Counted from the first letter of the stretch, positions 1 to 32,185 are shown. The stretch: 64,000 bases of DNA from Dendrophyllia cribrosa (GCA_024195265.1 JAJLRJ010000008.1:28468932-28532931); one strand, 5' to 3'. The notes: generated by a model not told the origin, from the sequence alone. A program made the numbers and translations.

Positions 1-20057
<20,057 letters not shown>

Positions 20058-21545
20058 GCTCCATCATCAAAGACAAAAAATCATAGCCCTTTCTTGGGCA
20101 CTGCTCAACAATTAATTTATCGAGGTTCCTTAAGTTCCTCAATATATGCTGTTGTCATTATAGACTTGTTTATTTTATTACAAAGTAATGTAAATTTACA
20201 AAATTTGATCATCGGAAGTTATTTTCGTAAGTTCGTTTTTTATGTTTTTTATTACATTTATTTATAACTGTATCAGCTTTCAGTTCAAGTTCGCGCTGTC
20301 TAAAATGACTATTATTTCATGCAGTTGTTATTTTCGCTCGAAACACTGAATCGGTCGCTTGTCGTACCTAAGTTTCACATTTTAGACGCTTTATTTATCA
20401 TTTGCTCAGAGCTCTATTTAGGTATTTATTTTATTTATGGAGTTTTGCTTTTCATTTACGGAATACAGTAGACTGCTCCCCAGGTTTCTCTCTTTAGAGG
20501 ACCCTGGTATGGGAACGAGGCTGTCTAAACTTGTTTTGTTGTGTTGCATGATGTCTATGCGTAATTAAAAATAAGAAATAAGTATTCGTGTCGTAATCTA
20601 TCTACGTTGATTGTAGTTAAGTGCTGTTCGCCTAGGATTAGGTGTAGGGTAATGTGCGGAACGTGGGGCTCCATTAAAGCCCAAAATCGAAATTTTATTT
20701 TTAAACAAACTTAGATCTTTTCGTTGTTGTTTTCAAATGGAAGTTCATTTTTTAAGGAATATCGGAGAGTGAAGTTTGCCGGCTTGATGCCCGGAGATTA
20801 AATACAGATGAAGTTATGCTACGAAAGGCTTAACATGTGAAGAGTAGTAGATGTTGAAATAGTCTAGAGAAGGCAGCTGGTCTCGCAAAACCGGCTTTAA
20901 TAACAGACGCGGAAATTGTTGTTGCTTTTGTTAGTCCAAACTGATGTAATTATTTCATGTTTTATGTAAGCTATTTAGCTTGTGACAGGATATTTATTTA
21001 GTTGTCCTTCAACACAAATGTTTTAGTCTCCGTCACAAAGGTTCTGTTGGCTCGTCACGCAATCCTTTCACATGTCACGCAATATTTGCATTTGAGTGGC
21101 TTATCACGCAAGGAAGCATTTCGTGACAGGTCCAAAAGAACGTTTTAAGAGACGCCTGTGCTCCCATAGCCTGCGAATACAGCCGCCTCTCATCGCTCCC
21201 GGCCGCGTCGTCCGAACGCCCCTAGCGGTCGGGAGCGATGATAGGCGGCTGTATTCGCAGGCTAGTGCTCCCAGTGTGGAGAGAATTTTCATTTACAGTG
21301 GCTCGAGGCCATGGAATGAGTTGAATTTGTACAGAATGTGTTGGCGAAGCCGTACAGTTGAGTTGTAAATATTAATGACGAAGATCAATCGGTTGACTTA
21401 TAACCAGATATGGAACGTAAAATATAAGAGCGTAATAATGTTATTTATCCGTAGTTCTGGTGCCGGGAAACAGTAACTATGGGTAATATTTATCAGTAGT
21501 CAGTGTGTAGTCATACGTGAAGGTGTAATATCCAAAGCAATAAAG
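20058..21545 (+). other. Ferlin 3' flank, possible 3' UTR
   Basis: There are no convincing coding frames here. Thymine-rich, AT-rich sequence follows the stop. The first clear AATAAA I see is at 21539-21544, so a 3' UTR of up to about 1.5 kb is possible, but a 98-bp MITE (21167-21264) lies inside it and the true cleavage site cannot be fixed. Confidence 0.3.
21167..21264. mobile_element. Mutator-type MITE, 98 bp, 9-bp target duplication
   Basis: Arms of about 40 bp with two mismatches, starting TAGCCTGCGAATACAGCC. GTGCTCCCA flanks it exactly (21158-21166 and 21265-21273). A 9-bp duplication is the usual MULE size; the superfamily call is inferred from that. Confidence 0.8.
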
Positions 21546-21695
21546 ATATTAAAACACTGAGGAATGTGACTGGTGTATTGTGAACAACTACTGTAAAGTT
21601 GTAGAGAGTCGTTTAGCAGGGGCAAGTTTATTAATAAGGCTGGTTTTCATACATCTCGGGTTTATGTTGGAGAGCTTGTTTTCCATATGCGTAGT

Positions 21696-21932
21696 TACAG
21701 CTATTTCAATTAACGTTGTCGGATGAAAGCTCAAAGCTACAAGCCAAGATAGTTGGGAGCGGCGCAAAATAAACGTTTTTCCCGCTCGTCGTATCGCTCA
21801 TTCGCGCCGTTTCTGTTCGTTTCACCACTCCCAACTATCTGCATGCCTGGAACAGGCGCTCGGTTTACTCGTTCGGTCTTGACTTGTAGGCTTTGAGCTT
21901 TCACCCGACAACGTTAATTGAAATAGCTGTAT
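21696..21932. mobile_element. MITE, about 237 bp
   Basis: Outer arms pair TACAGCTATTTCAATTAACG with AATTGAAATAGCTGTA, and inner arms pair GCTCAAAGCTACAAG with CTTGTAGGCTTTGAGC. There is also a shared CCCAACTATCT / AGATAGTTGGG pair. Confidence 0.7.
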
Positions 21933-21989
21933 ACGCAAACTGATTTCTTTACGTCGTAAAAGGGCGCGAAAATAAAAAATGATAGCAGA

Positions 21990-22266
21990 TATTTAACAAC
22001 TATTCGCCGAAGTGGAGGTGGGTAGTGGTGGATATTTAAATATCCACGACAACCCACCTACACTGAGGTTAATAGTTGTTTTAGTATATACTGAAACAGT
22101 GAGATAATATAACGAAAATGATGCTTTTTAACTCATTTATTCCTGTCAACGATTACAATTTTCGCGCGCAAATTGCTGGGAGGTGAATAGCATTCGCTAT
22201 TCCGAGTTTCAGTAGCCAATCAGAGCGCGCCAACAATGCTATCCACTGTTTCAGTATATACTAAAA
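21990..22266 (-). mobile_element. MITE family M1, copy 2
   Basis: Reverse-orientation copy of the family also at 5423 and 43983. It keeps both GTATATACTGAAACAGTG-type repeats and the GGTGGGTAGTGGTGGATA box. Confidence 0.75.
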
Positions 22267-22269
22267 CTA

Positions 22270-23753
22270 AATATCTAGTAGAAAGTTGGATTCTTCTCTG
22301 CAATCTGCATCTATAAACTAATAATCTAATGTCAAGGGTAATCACCTCAAGTGATGCTTTCAAGCTTCAAAATTCACAGCGTGCTATGCGTCGTGTAGTT
22401 TCCCCAAATGGGAAACAGCACATTTTGAATCTTTCGAGTCTCGTATATATAATTTACCTGCCGTCTTTTCTATCCCATTCGGGGAAAAAGATACCAAAAA
22501 GGAAGCTGCAGATGTACATATTTATGTTATCGATTAGCTATGTGTTATTTCAACAGGAAAAAGATACGTACCTGGCCATGACGAGATCCTTTTAAAATAT
22601 GCCGTTTTCCCACGGGTTTCTAGGGACCTTACCGGGAGAAAGGTGAGGCAAAGTTTGCGGTTTCAAAAATGGGATGCCCACCTACCCCGGTGAAGTTGTA
22701 TTTTGACCCTCGTGCCCAGTGCTGGCGGAGGTCGAAGGTGCAGGCAGAAATGGCTTTTTTGGCGGCGCCGATTTTCGAATTGTTGTTCGATGTTTTCGAT
22801 CGGCTACTGCTGTAAAGAACCAAGATATGCTTAATTGGATCACAGAAAGGGGATCTGAAGGGTTCACTTTGTGAGTTCGGCGAGGAAAAATGTAGATGCA
22901 TGCTTTTTTCGCTTGAAAATTCAAGCCATTTTGGCAGCGCCCGGTTGCAGTCTCTCAGCTCAGTGTAGTCTGGCGTCTGTAGGGTTAAAGACTTCCTAGA
23001 AGCACCATAAATAGACAAGAAACAACACCAGGTAATGTTTTATTAAGTTTTATTTAGCGATCTACCCAATTTACCCGTGTATTTTTTATTATAATTATCA
23101 GTCCGAATTCTCCATACAAACTTATATTTTGCTTGGGCGTCCTGTGCTTTTATGTAGTCAAAGATGTGACCAAGTAATGTTTAGAATTTCACTCATATAA
23201 CTTAGAACCTCACAAGCGTAAACAGAAGAAAAGGGGAGACGTTTATCCTTGGTGCTCATGCTTATGGGGCTATTTTCCAGATGACAAAAGTGCTTTTATG
23301 ACGGTACTCATACTTGACAAATTGAGCTTGTGTAGCTCTGTGTCGCCAGTGAAATCCAGGAATAAGAAAATTAAATTCTCGTCAAGTGAAAACAAATATG
23401 ACACAAGCATAAGCACAAGGAAGATAATTTTTGATCTTCATGCTTCATTGTGCTTGCTCTTGTGCGTTTACTTGCGTCCAGTGCATTTTAACTTTGACTT
23501 ACTAAGTCCTGTTATGGTGGCCTTAAAGCAGTTTTCAATTGGCTATTTTTCGAGTTATGTTTTGCCCCGTTATCAAAGCGAGGCTTGATGCACAACCTTG
23601 TATTTGAAAATGAGTTTTGAATTCATTCACATAAAAAAACAAACTCGTTCTCATATCAAAGGTTGTGCACCAAGCACCACTTTGATAACAAGGTGGAAGG
23701 CAACTTGGAAATGACCTATTGAGCTTTTGGCTTTGCAATGCTACACTTTGTGA
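22270..23753. other. Intergenic, no gene recognised
   Basis: A 129-codon frame on the - strand (22629-23018) has no recognisable domain and could be chance or an exon; nothing else stands out. Confidence 0.3.
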
Positions 23754-23766
23754 TTGACTAAAAACT

Positions 23767-23823
23767 CAGCCTCGTTCCCAGGGTTTTTCCCAAATTTAAA
23801 AGGAAAAAACCCTGGGAACGAGG
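23767..23823. repeat. 57-bp palindrome between 13-bp direct repeats
   Basis: CCTCGTTCCCAGGG pairs with its complement around an AT-rich loop. TTGACTAAAAACT flanks it exactly (23754-23766 and 23824-23836), which suggests insertion with target duplication. Confidence 0.7.
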
Positions 23824-24090
23824 TTGACTAAAAACTGCATGTGTGTTGTCCGTATTGACAGGAGTACAAATTAAGCAGGTTAATTTTAGAGAAAATGTAT
23901 GTGGTTTCTGCCGGGACCAAGAAAGGGCTTTAGATAACAGCTAATTTTGTAACGGAGAAAATAACTGTCTGTAAATATAGCAAAGTTTCCCCATTAAGTG
24001 GGTGTTCTTACAGCAGGGTTTGGCTTTTTTTCTTTTTCTGCATAGTCAAGTGGGCCAGCTAATCGCACAAGCAAATATCCAGATTATACA

Positions 24091-24361
24091 CCGTAGCCCA
24101 GGTGGGTACTCGGGTTAAATAGTGATGGGGAGGTGCGAAGGCTTTTTTTTATTTGAAATTTGGGGGTCCGAATTTTTGGGGGGTGAAAGATTTTGGTGAG
24201 GAATTTTTTTGGGGGTTGGCGAAAAGCATAATCATTTATGTAGAGAGAAAAGGGAGTTTTTGACGGTTACGTTCTGAGCTGTTGGACTTTTTTGGGTGTA
24301 ACAATTTGGCCTCATTCACACCTCCCCATCACTATAACAGCTAAGTACCCCCTGGGCACTG
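24091..24361. mobile_element. MITE, about 270 bp
   Basis: The left end GCCCAGGTGGGTACT and inner ATAGTGATGGGGAGGTG pair with CACCTCCCCATCACTAT and AGTACCCCCTGGGC at the right. Confidence 0.65.
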
Positions 24362-24529
24362 TGGTCTACAATGAAACCACTTCTTGAGTCGCCACAGTGA
24401 TGAGGATTTTCTTACAAGCCACATAATAAACTCTGGATACAAACAAACTGATAAACAATGCAAAAGCTATTGAGCTAACATTCAGATCACTGATTCAGAG
24501 TGAATGCAGAGAAAATCAACGACACTTAA

Positions 24530-25215
24530 CAAATAAACGATATCTAACAACCCAATCTTTGATTAGTATTTATTATGCCCCTGTATATCCTTATCTTACC
24601 TATGGTTGCGTATTGTGGGGTACGAAATTAGTGAAGCTACAAAATAAGGTTGTCAGAATCATCAACAACGTACCACTTCGTGATCATATTAATCCCTATT
24701 GTATAAACCTTGGCCTTATTAAGCTTTCTGACATTGTAAAATTAAATACCTGCCAACTATTTTATGATCATATTGTAGATAACAAACCATCTAATTTCAC
24801 TATATGAATGTATATGAGAAACATAATTATGCAACTCGAAGTACATCTTTACAAGACCTAAATCCTAGTTCGTTCAGAATAAACATAAGAAAATTTTGTC
24901 CGACAATTATCGGATACTATTACTGGAATGATATTCCTATATCCATACACAAAAAGCAAACTAGACAACAATTTAAAGAGTACTTTACCAATATTATTTT
25001 GCTCAGTATTAATCACTGTCTTACCAATCTTGTAACAGCTATACATGTATTACTTCTATGTTTCTATTCCTTTCTTTGTAATGTGTTTTCTCTTTTTTCT
25101 TAAAAAAATGTAATTAGTTCACCTATATCTTGCCCTTCTCCATTTTTTTTCTTATCTTTGTTAGCTTCTAAAACGTTTGTAATAAAAAATGGAGTAAATA
25201 AATGAAATAAAAATA
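24530..25215 (+). pseudogene. CR1/L2-like LINE ORF2 C-terminus, broken
   Basis: Two overlapping frames (24559-24807 and 24804-25103) together resemble the region after the reverse transcriptase of CR1/L2-type LINEs: YPYLTYGCVLWG, then VKLQNKVVRIINN, then NYATRS and YYYWNDIP. The 24-nt spacer usual after LWG is missing, a stop separates the frames, and an (AAATA)n-like tail ends it near 25215. It is 5'-truncated. Confidence 0.7.
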
Positions 25216-25332
25216 AATACAAAATCAAATCCGTTTTTAGCCTAACATATTAAACTAGCTAGTTTCGCTGATAAAAAAATAAGAAGTCAGAAGTGAGATC
25301 CGTTACAAATGTTTAATCACGCTAGGCCCAGC

Positions 25333-25740
25333 CTATTTCAGTATCAGAACCTCTTTTGCATTAAAATTGGAAAGTAAAATACGACCATCAGGCATTGTGG
25401 TTATACCCTGAGGTCCTTCCAGCTCATCAATAGTTTCCCCAGTGAAGTGACCTTCAATGGTGAACTGTTGCACGCGACCACTGCCAGCGTCACTTACCAG
25501 GAGATTTCCATGTTTGTCCACGCACAATCCACTTGGCCATGTAAACTCTCCGTCTCCTTTGCCTTTTTTTCCAAACTTGAAGACTGTCGCATACTATGAA
25601 GGTATTGTCATGACGGATACAATCCACAGGGTGGCTTAGTTTTTCTGTTGCGCCACCTTCAAACTTCAACACTGATGCACCATACCTTGTCCTTAGTTTA
25701 GTATGAACCAGGAGGTCACGAAGGCTTGCAGTTCTCCTAT
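25333..25740 (-). pseudogene. NHL-repeat fragment (TRIM/NHL type), frameshifted
   Basis: The last frame reads CVDKHGNLLVSDAGSGRVQQF, then GPQGITTMPDGRILLSN, two typical NHL blades as in TRIM2/3/71-like proteins. Upstream frame 25490-25672 has SHPVDCIRHDNTFIVCDS and then runs out of frame. The KFGKKGKGDGEFTWPSG piece of the next blade lies in the other frame, so a short deletion near 25580 broke the gene. No RING, B-box or further blades are seen, so it is a fragment of a larger gene or a retrocopy. Confidence 0.65.
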
Positions 25741-25828
25741 ACGCCGCGACAGGTGGTGAAAAAAAAAATTGTTTGCAGCGGGTGGAGGATTGAAGAATGT
25801 TAAGGTGTTTTCGTACAACAGAGGGGGG

Positions 25829-26005
25829 ATAGACAAATTCGGCTAATGCATTGTTGTACCCAATTCAAACCTTTTGGGATTTGAACTCTTTGTTCGTCAT
25901 ATTTCCATATCAATGAAGCATTGACATGGAAATACTGTGAACAAAGGATGTTATTCCCAGAAGGTTTGAATTGGGTACGACAATGCGTTAGCCGAATTTG
26001 TCTAT
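25829..26005. mobile_element. MITE, 177 bp
   Basis: Arms ATAGACAAATTCGGCTAATG / GCGTTAGCCGAATTTGTCTA plus GTACCCAATTCAAACCTT. It may be nested in a larger TTAA-bounded unit (TTAAGGTG near 25800, CACCTTAA near 26536), but those ends match poorly. Confidence 0.6.
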
Positions 26006-26807
26006 TACAAAGAGCTGGATTAAAGGTGATTATGAAAGGTGTTCGGTCGGAGGCTTTCTTTGTTTGTTTTCTGGCAATGTGAACCATTGTTCAAACGTTT
26101 TACACGCGACAAAATGCTCCAGGATTGTTGGAGTATTTTAGCATCTTTGTCCAGCGGTTTCTCCACGCGCCATTTTGAACTCGGAGAGGCCCTGGGGACA
26201 AGGTTGTAGTCATCTTGTCGGCATCAATAATCACTGAGTTATCATTCCAGATGATTGCAAACCTAGTTTGTGTCGTTTGTCGTATACGTGTAGTTCCTGA
26301 AGTCGCGTAAATGCCGCGCAGGAGACTGACGGATGCTCAGCTCCTTAAGAATCGTCTAAGTAGACATCAGCGGTAAAACCCGCCTTGGTGAAAATAGAAA
26401 TAACATTACATGTATGCGGGCAAACCATAGCCTACATATTAGAAATCTCCGCAAAAACGCACTTTCTATTTACGTTTACGTAACGTTGTAGTGGTGATTA
26501 GTAACTGGAAACTTTTCTCCAAACCGATGCAGAACCACCTTAACCTATAGAGTTTAAAGGTTGAAAATAACTATTTAATTCTGTTAGAAGTGCACGATAT
26601 GCAAAAACCAATCCCGCGGGGCAAAGTTGAAAAGTGGCTGATTCGAGTAAAGTGAATTGCGCAAATCAAGGAGTGAAAAATTGGCAAAAACTGCGAATGC
26701 CAAAGATAGCAATGATAAGTGTGCCCGTGGGAAATCCATGTAGCTGCGGTCGTTAAAAATGCAAAGTTGGAAAGACCACGCAAGAATTTTCTTGGTTGCC
26801 GGTTACG

Positions 26808-28770
26808 CGGTATTACTGTATAGAACATAGAAGGTTATAAAAGGTTATAGAAGGTGGTTTACGTGGCCCGCGAGGTGTAAAGTGTCGAAGACATGTTAGA
26901 AGCTGGCTTCGAGGTACGTGGTTACATGGTGTGTTAGTTATTCAAATTAAACATCCACCTCATTTACTCTCTGTTATTTTTTCGGGGCTTATGTTCTTGG
27001 AACGGGACATATGAGAAGACTTCAGCCTCGTTCCCAGTCGTCCTCGGCGGTTAATGGAATTTGCCGTCACCTATCGAGCTGAAGCCTCTATTGGCTTCGA
27101 GTACTGCTTGTGTAAACAAAGAAAGATAAAGGTGGTGATTACTGTAATACCTAATAGTTGCCTCTTTCTCAGAGAAAAAGTGCAGCCTGATTTTCAGCAG
27201 CTCTCTTCAGTGGTGACCAGGAAAGATGTTTCGCAATATGTCCATAACAGCGTGGCGAGTGTGTCTCATCTTCCAACAGTAAATCAGAGGATTGAGACTT
27301 GAATTAAGAAACACCAGCGTTAAAGCGTAAAACTGTAAATGCTTCAGTAAGGTATTTAGACCACAGTTTCTAATAGCAATATTGATACAAAATATTGGCA
27401 AATAACAAGCCAAAAACACCAGATACACGTAGAATGTAGCAATTGCAGTCTTTCTCACCCTCGCAGCATCTGCCATTTCACCATTTGGTGCTACTTGTTG
27501 TACTTGTAAAGCTTGAATTTGATTTGTGTGGCGTCGTACGGCTGCATATATCTTGTAGTAAAGCAATCCTGTTGTTACATAACAAACAACCTGAAAAATT
27601 GTGAAAATAATTACACGAACTTTCTCTGGATTCCAGTCCAAGTTAATCAGCGAAAGAAATACAGTGAACACCCATATTGAGATCACTACAGCAACAACAC
27701 GCTTGTGAGTCACAAGTTCCTGATATCTGAGATGAAGATGAATAGCCAAGAATCTATCTGCACTTAGAGCGAAAACAACTAGGAACGAAGCAGAAGAAAA
27801 TGAAACCACCGGGATGAGATATGCGATGAATATGCTGTTATAAGTATTGTTGTTAGTATTTTGTTCCATCTCCATGACAAGAAGCACAATGTACAATGGT
27901 TGCACCAATAAACCAACACCAAGATCAGAAACAGCCAGACTGAGGAGCAATGTTTTTAAAGGTTTTGGCAACGACGTCGTTTTTCTTAGCGCGTGTATTG
28001 TTATAATGTTCAACATGATAGCAGTGCAAGACAAGACAGCGTTGAAGACGCAGTTAGCGACGGACGTTGAATAGAAGTCTCCAGCTTGTGTCATGGCATA
28101 GAACTTGTAAAGACCTCTTCTGCAAGTGATAATGGAAACGCGGGTTTTGTCCTAGTGAGATTGACAAAATCTTACTTCTTTGCTTTTTTTTCCCTCCAAA
28201 TTATTTAAAAATCCTGCAGATGTTCAGAACATGTTCCTCTCGCACTTCGTTCAGTTCCTTGGACTCGTCAAATAATGAATTTGATGTCTACCGTTTATCT
28301 TCAGGATTACAGTTGTTTGTTTGATTCGACTCGTCGTTGGAAGATGTAGAATATAGTATTAGTTCGGTTTGAACTCAACACAGCTGTACCTTAAACAGAA
28401 AATAGAACACCAAATAATCTTTTGTTATTTAAATATACATTTTCTTTGATAAAAATGATAAGCCAAGCTCCATATAAGCATTAAAGATCGTCCAGTTAGA
28501 AAGGCAGAAAAATTGGTTATTAAAAAGAAACCGGACGCAATTGGAGTTTACTTCGTGCTGAATTGAATCGATGCGACTAATATGAATCAGTTTGCAGCTG
28601 GGGTCACAACACTTTGGAAATGCATAAGCAATGATAAAACTGCACAATTAAAGAAAGGTGGGTTATAATTACTAAACTGTGAAAATGTCAGCGATATATG
28701 AAAACAAAAATTAAAAAGGTGGGTTATAATTACTAAACTGTGAAAATTTCAGCGATATATATAAAAAATA
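26808..28770. repeat. Segmental duplication, copy A (contains the intact GPCR)
   Basis: Matches 51935-52207 plus 55209-57720 in the same orientation about 28 kb away. The two are very similar by eye over the GPCR and its flanks. Copy A has extra short segments (for example about 60 nt near 28220-28280) that copy B lacks. Confidence 0.85.
27207..28094 (-). CDS. Rhodopsin-family (class A) GPCR, intact, 295 residues
   Basis: An intronless frame with seven hydrophobic segments, so a cell-surface receptor coupling to G proteins. Class A marks are TM1 Asn in MLNIITIHAL, LSLAVSD in TM2 (51-57), DRF in place of DRY (113-115), CYLP in TM6 (230-233) and NPLIY in TM7 (268-272). The TM3 cysteine and an ECL2 cysteine are absent and ECL2 is very short, as in melanocortin-like and many cnidarian orphan receptors. 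N-glycosylation sites sit in the first extracellular loop (NNNT) instead of the short N-terminus. The ligand is unknown. The start is the only upstream Met compatible with TM1. Confidence 0.88.
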   Translation of the reverse strand: MTQAGDFYSTSVANCVFNAVLSCTAIMLNIITIHALRKTTSLPKPLKTLLLSLAVSDLGVGLLVQPLYIVLLVMEMEQNTNNNTYNSIFIAYLIPVVSFSSASFLVVFALSADRFLAIHLHLRYQELVTHKRVVAVVISIWVFTVFLSLINLDWNPEKVRVIIFTIFQVVCYVTTGLLYYKIYAAVRRHTNQIQALQVQQVAPNGEMADAARVRKTAIATFYVYLVFLACYLPIFCINIAIRNCGLNTLLKHLQFYALTLVFLNSSLNPLIYCWKMRHTRHAVMDILRNIFPGHH

Positions 28771-29050
28771 ACATGCACCCAAGCATACAGGTTCTTTTTA
28801 ATCACCAAAAATCCTCCCATTTTGCCAAAAAAAAAAGAGCCTTTATTTGGCGGAAATAATAACATTTTAATTATATTCCTCCATTCATTTTAACTAAGTA
28901 AGAAAGATCGTGATAATGGCATGGAGGCGGTTGTGTCAGTTTATAAAAAGCGTTTGTTTCAACATCTTAGATCATGCTTCCACCAATTTATTTTGTTAAA
29001 GGTGTTTTTTCTCATTAGCATTTTCAATTAATTATTACAAATTCAACTTT

Positions 29051-29388
29051 ATGAGTAGTTTTTTAGTAAACGATTTTGCTATAAAAATTAGCGATAAAAA
29101 ATCACGACGTTTCGACCTCTCCGAGGTCATTTTCAAGTGGATGTAAGAATACAGAATTAGCATAAATATATTACAGTATAAAAGCATAAGAATGTAGAGA
29201 GCACAAAAATGTGGTAAAATATGTAAATATAGGTGATAAAAAATTAAACTAATTAAATAAATAAAACAAGAGTTAAAAGGACTTTCTAAACAATTTATGC
29301 TAATTCTGTATTCTTACATCCACTTGAAAATGACCTCGGAGAGGTCGAAACGTCGTGATTTTTTATCGCTAATTTTTATAGTAAAAAA
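29051..29388. mobile_element. Hairpin element with 88-bp arms and 12-bp target duplication
   Basis: Arms 29079-29167 and 29293-29381 are complementary; AAATTCAACTTT flanks the unit at 29039-29050 and 29389-29400. The arms contain GACCTC..GAGGTC followed by GAAACGTCG. It resembles short inverted Penelope-type insertions; the class is uncertain. Confidence 0.65.
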
Positions 29389-30080
29389 AAATTCAACTTT
29401 GTAACTTAAAATTTCAAACTGAAGATGACAAAGGATTGTCGAAACATGTATTTTAAAGTCAAACCTGTTGTCGTTGCTCAAAAATTATAACTCGCCTGCT
29501 ATTATCTAGACCCTTGAATAAAAAAAATAATTCCACTCTCGATAAGGAGGAGGCACAAAACCTGCTTGTCGGTAGTTAAATAAAGCTACTAAACGATGTC
29601 AATTTTATACGCTTAATGTACAAACACACATTAGATAGACATATTGTCGAGCCGTGACGATAGGTCAGCCTCCGGTTAGAAAGAGATAAAATTTATTATT
29701 TAAATCACTGACGCAATAAGAGCTTACTTTTTGCTCAGTTGACTTGTTGGTTATTGAAGAACCTGAGGCAAGTAATGTTTAATTTGTGCTCAGTAGTGGC
29801 AGCTGTTTGCAGTTGAGAATACGTTGGAAATGAATAAGTGATGACAAAAGCATAGAATAAAAAAGATTGGCGGTCAGAATTACTTAACCCAACGTTCAGA
29901 GATACATAACAAAAGAACGAGTTCTTCGTAGCTTTGATGAATATTGCTGCACCTAGTCGCCATATACAACCGTTTTTTAATCACTGACATGATCACCTGA
30001 CTAGCAGTTGCTATGAAGTATTAAGAAAACCATCGAGAGGCAGTTAGTTGATATTTCGCTAATTACAGACGACTGCATCA

Positions 30081-30085
30081 AAGGA

Positions 30086-30117
<32 letters not shown>

Positions 30118-32185
30118 CTTTATTTCAACTCGAAAATTTAGAGTAGCAAATATATGCTAATGTATTTGAAAACAATAAAAAATACAATAAAATGCTACAA
30201 ATATACTAGACTATATACATAATAAAACTACAATTATAAAACTATAAAAACTATACATTATAAAACTAGTTACCATGATGCTACTAAAATGAGTCATAGT
30301 AAACTATAGCTTGTAGACCGTAGAGTAAACATATTACTTAAATATCCTGGATAGTTACTGAAAAACAGACTCATATAATATAACTAAGAAATTCTGAAGG
30401 CGCCTAATATACAGAATTTTAGAATTAATTTTATCCAATAAAGTGCTGTAGGGTGAATTATAGTCCTTTAATATGAATCTAAGAATGCGCTTGTTAAGAC
30501 AGTCCATTTTTTCAGTTTGACGTGCATTACAAAAATGACATACAGACAAGCAATAATTAAAATGTGGTAAGATAAAAGCCTTATACAATCTAAGGTGGGT
30601 GTCCCTCGAAATTAGCTTACGAAATCTTTTATCTTCTTGCATGTAGTGAATATATAATTATCAAAAGAAAGCTTATCATCCATATTTATTCCGAATAATC
30701 TATCGATTTTTTTAATGGAAACGAGAATTTGTGTTCAGTTTTTCCTAGTAACATAGCTTGATGTTTAGTCTCATTTACGATCATACCATTATTGCCATAC
30801 CACTGATTTGCAACTTTGACTTCATCAGAAATACAGTCCTCCAAAGCCACTGGGTCAACATTAGAAACATATATCTGATGATCATCCGCGTACGCATTCA
30901 GTTTCGCCCTTTTAACATGATAGAACAAGTCATTAATAAATAAGTTGAAAAACATAGGTCCCATCACACTCCCCTGAGGAACTCCTCGTTTAACGCACTT
31001 CCAGGCGGAAAAAGTGTCCCCAATCTTAACTCGCTGCTGTCTCCCTGACAAGTAATCCCTAAGTAGCGAACAACTTCCGTCTCCAACACCATACGTCTTG
31101 AGTTTTGCCAGAAGTAAATCATGTTGAACGACATCGAATGCTTAACCATGCTTTAGATAGGTCCATAGACACTACGGCAACCAGTTTCCCTCTATCACGC
31201 ATGCTCCTCCGATCCTTAGTCAACCTCAACAGTGCCGTCTCGCAACTATCGAACTTTCTATAAGAGCTGACGAAATCCGACAGATTCGCACGATAAAAAT
31301 CATTCAGCTGCGCAGCTAACAACCTCTCATATATATTGTTAAGCACAGGAAGGACTGTAACAGGTCTATAGTTTACTTTATTAAATTCATCGCCTTTTTT
31401 AAACAAAGGCGTTACCTGACCCTTTTTCCAAACCCTTGGGTAGCAACCTTGATCGATAGAGGCGTTAAGAATCTTAGCAATAGGCTTAGATATCACATTT
31501 GCCGATTCCTTGACAAGCCTTGGCGGCATCATATCATGACCGCACGATTTGCGAGTATTAATATCCAAAAGCAATCTTTGAACCTGCGTTTCATTTGTAT
31601 GCTGAAAATCAAAACAAAATGGTGTATTAGTGTCCCTGATATGTTCACAAATTGCGGTGATGCTTGGGTGGTTTTCAAAGTCTTTACCATAATCTTTTTC
31701 ATATATCATCACAGCACTGTCAGCAATTTGAATAAAGTGGTTATTGAATAGGTCTGCGATTTCTTTCTTTTCAGCACCGACAACGCCATTTTCCACAAGA
31801 ATTATGTCATTAGCTTGCTTTGTTTTGTCATGAAGGAAAGGACGGTACGCGTTCCAAAACTCTCGAGGGTTTTCAGGCCCTGCAGACTTTTTCAAAAAAT
31901 ATTCTTTTATCGCCTTCCTTCTCAAAGACGTGCATTTATTGCGTTGAGTTTTGTAAAGACCATAATTTATGTCGGTGCGGTCTTTAGTAAATTTCCGCCA
32001 TAAATTGTTACGATGTCGTATCGCCTTACGCCATTGTTCCGACATATATGGAACTTGGTTGCCTCTAACCACAATCTGTTAAAGGGGGGCGTGCTCATCC
32101 ATAACATCACCGTACAATTGTTCAAAGGCGTAAAGTTTATCGTCCACGTCGTCAAAAATGTCTACTACTTTAATTCGTTTTTAGC
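30081..32185 (-). pseudogene. CR1/L2-like LINE, 5'-truncated reverse transcriptase with frameshift
   Basis: The frame 31119-32072 (open further to about 32185 apart from one stop) has the fingers region with PLFKKGDEFNKVNYRPV and ends in VSMDLSKA. The next frame (30686-31051) continues with GVPQGSVMGPMFFNLFINDL and the catalytic YADD near 30890. Frame 30355-30642 is the C-terminal region (LYKAFILPHFNYC). Between the first two, a 10-nt insertion at about 31140-31149, flanked by repeated AGCA, interrupts the catalytic Asp block. The 3' end is an (ATAC)n tail at 30083-30115. No endonuclease domain is present, so the copy is dead. Confidence 0.85.

Noticed and set aside
22629..23018. 129-residue - strand protein
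   Set aside because: No recognisable domain, composition like translated non-coding sequence, and a second frame of similar length overlaps it; left as unassigned.
25796..26540. A further TTAA-flanked element
   Set aside because: TTAAGGTG and CACCTTAA occur at suitable places, but the following bases differ; the evidence is too thin to call a boundary.
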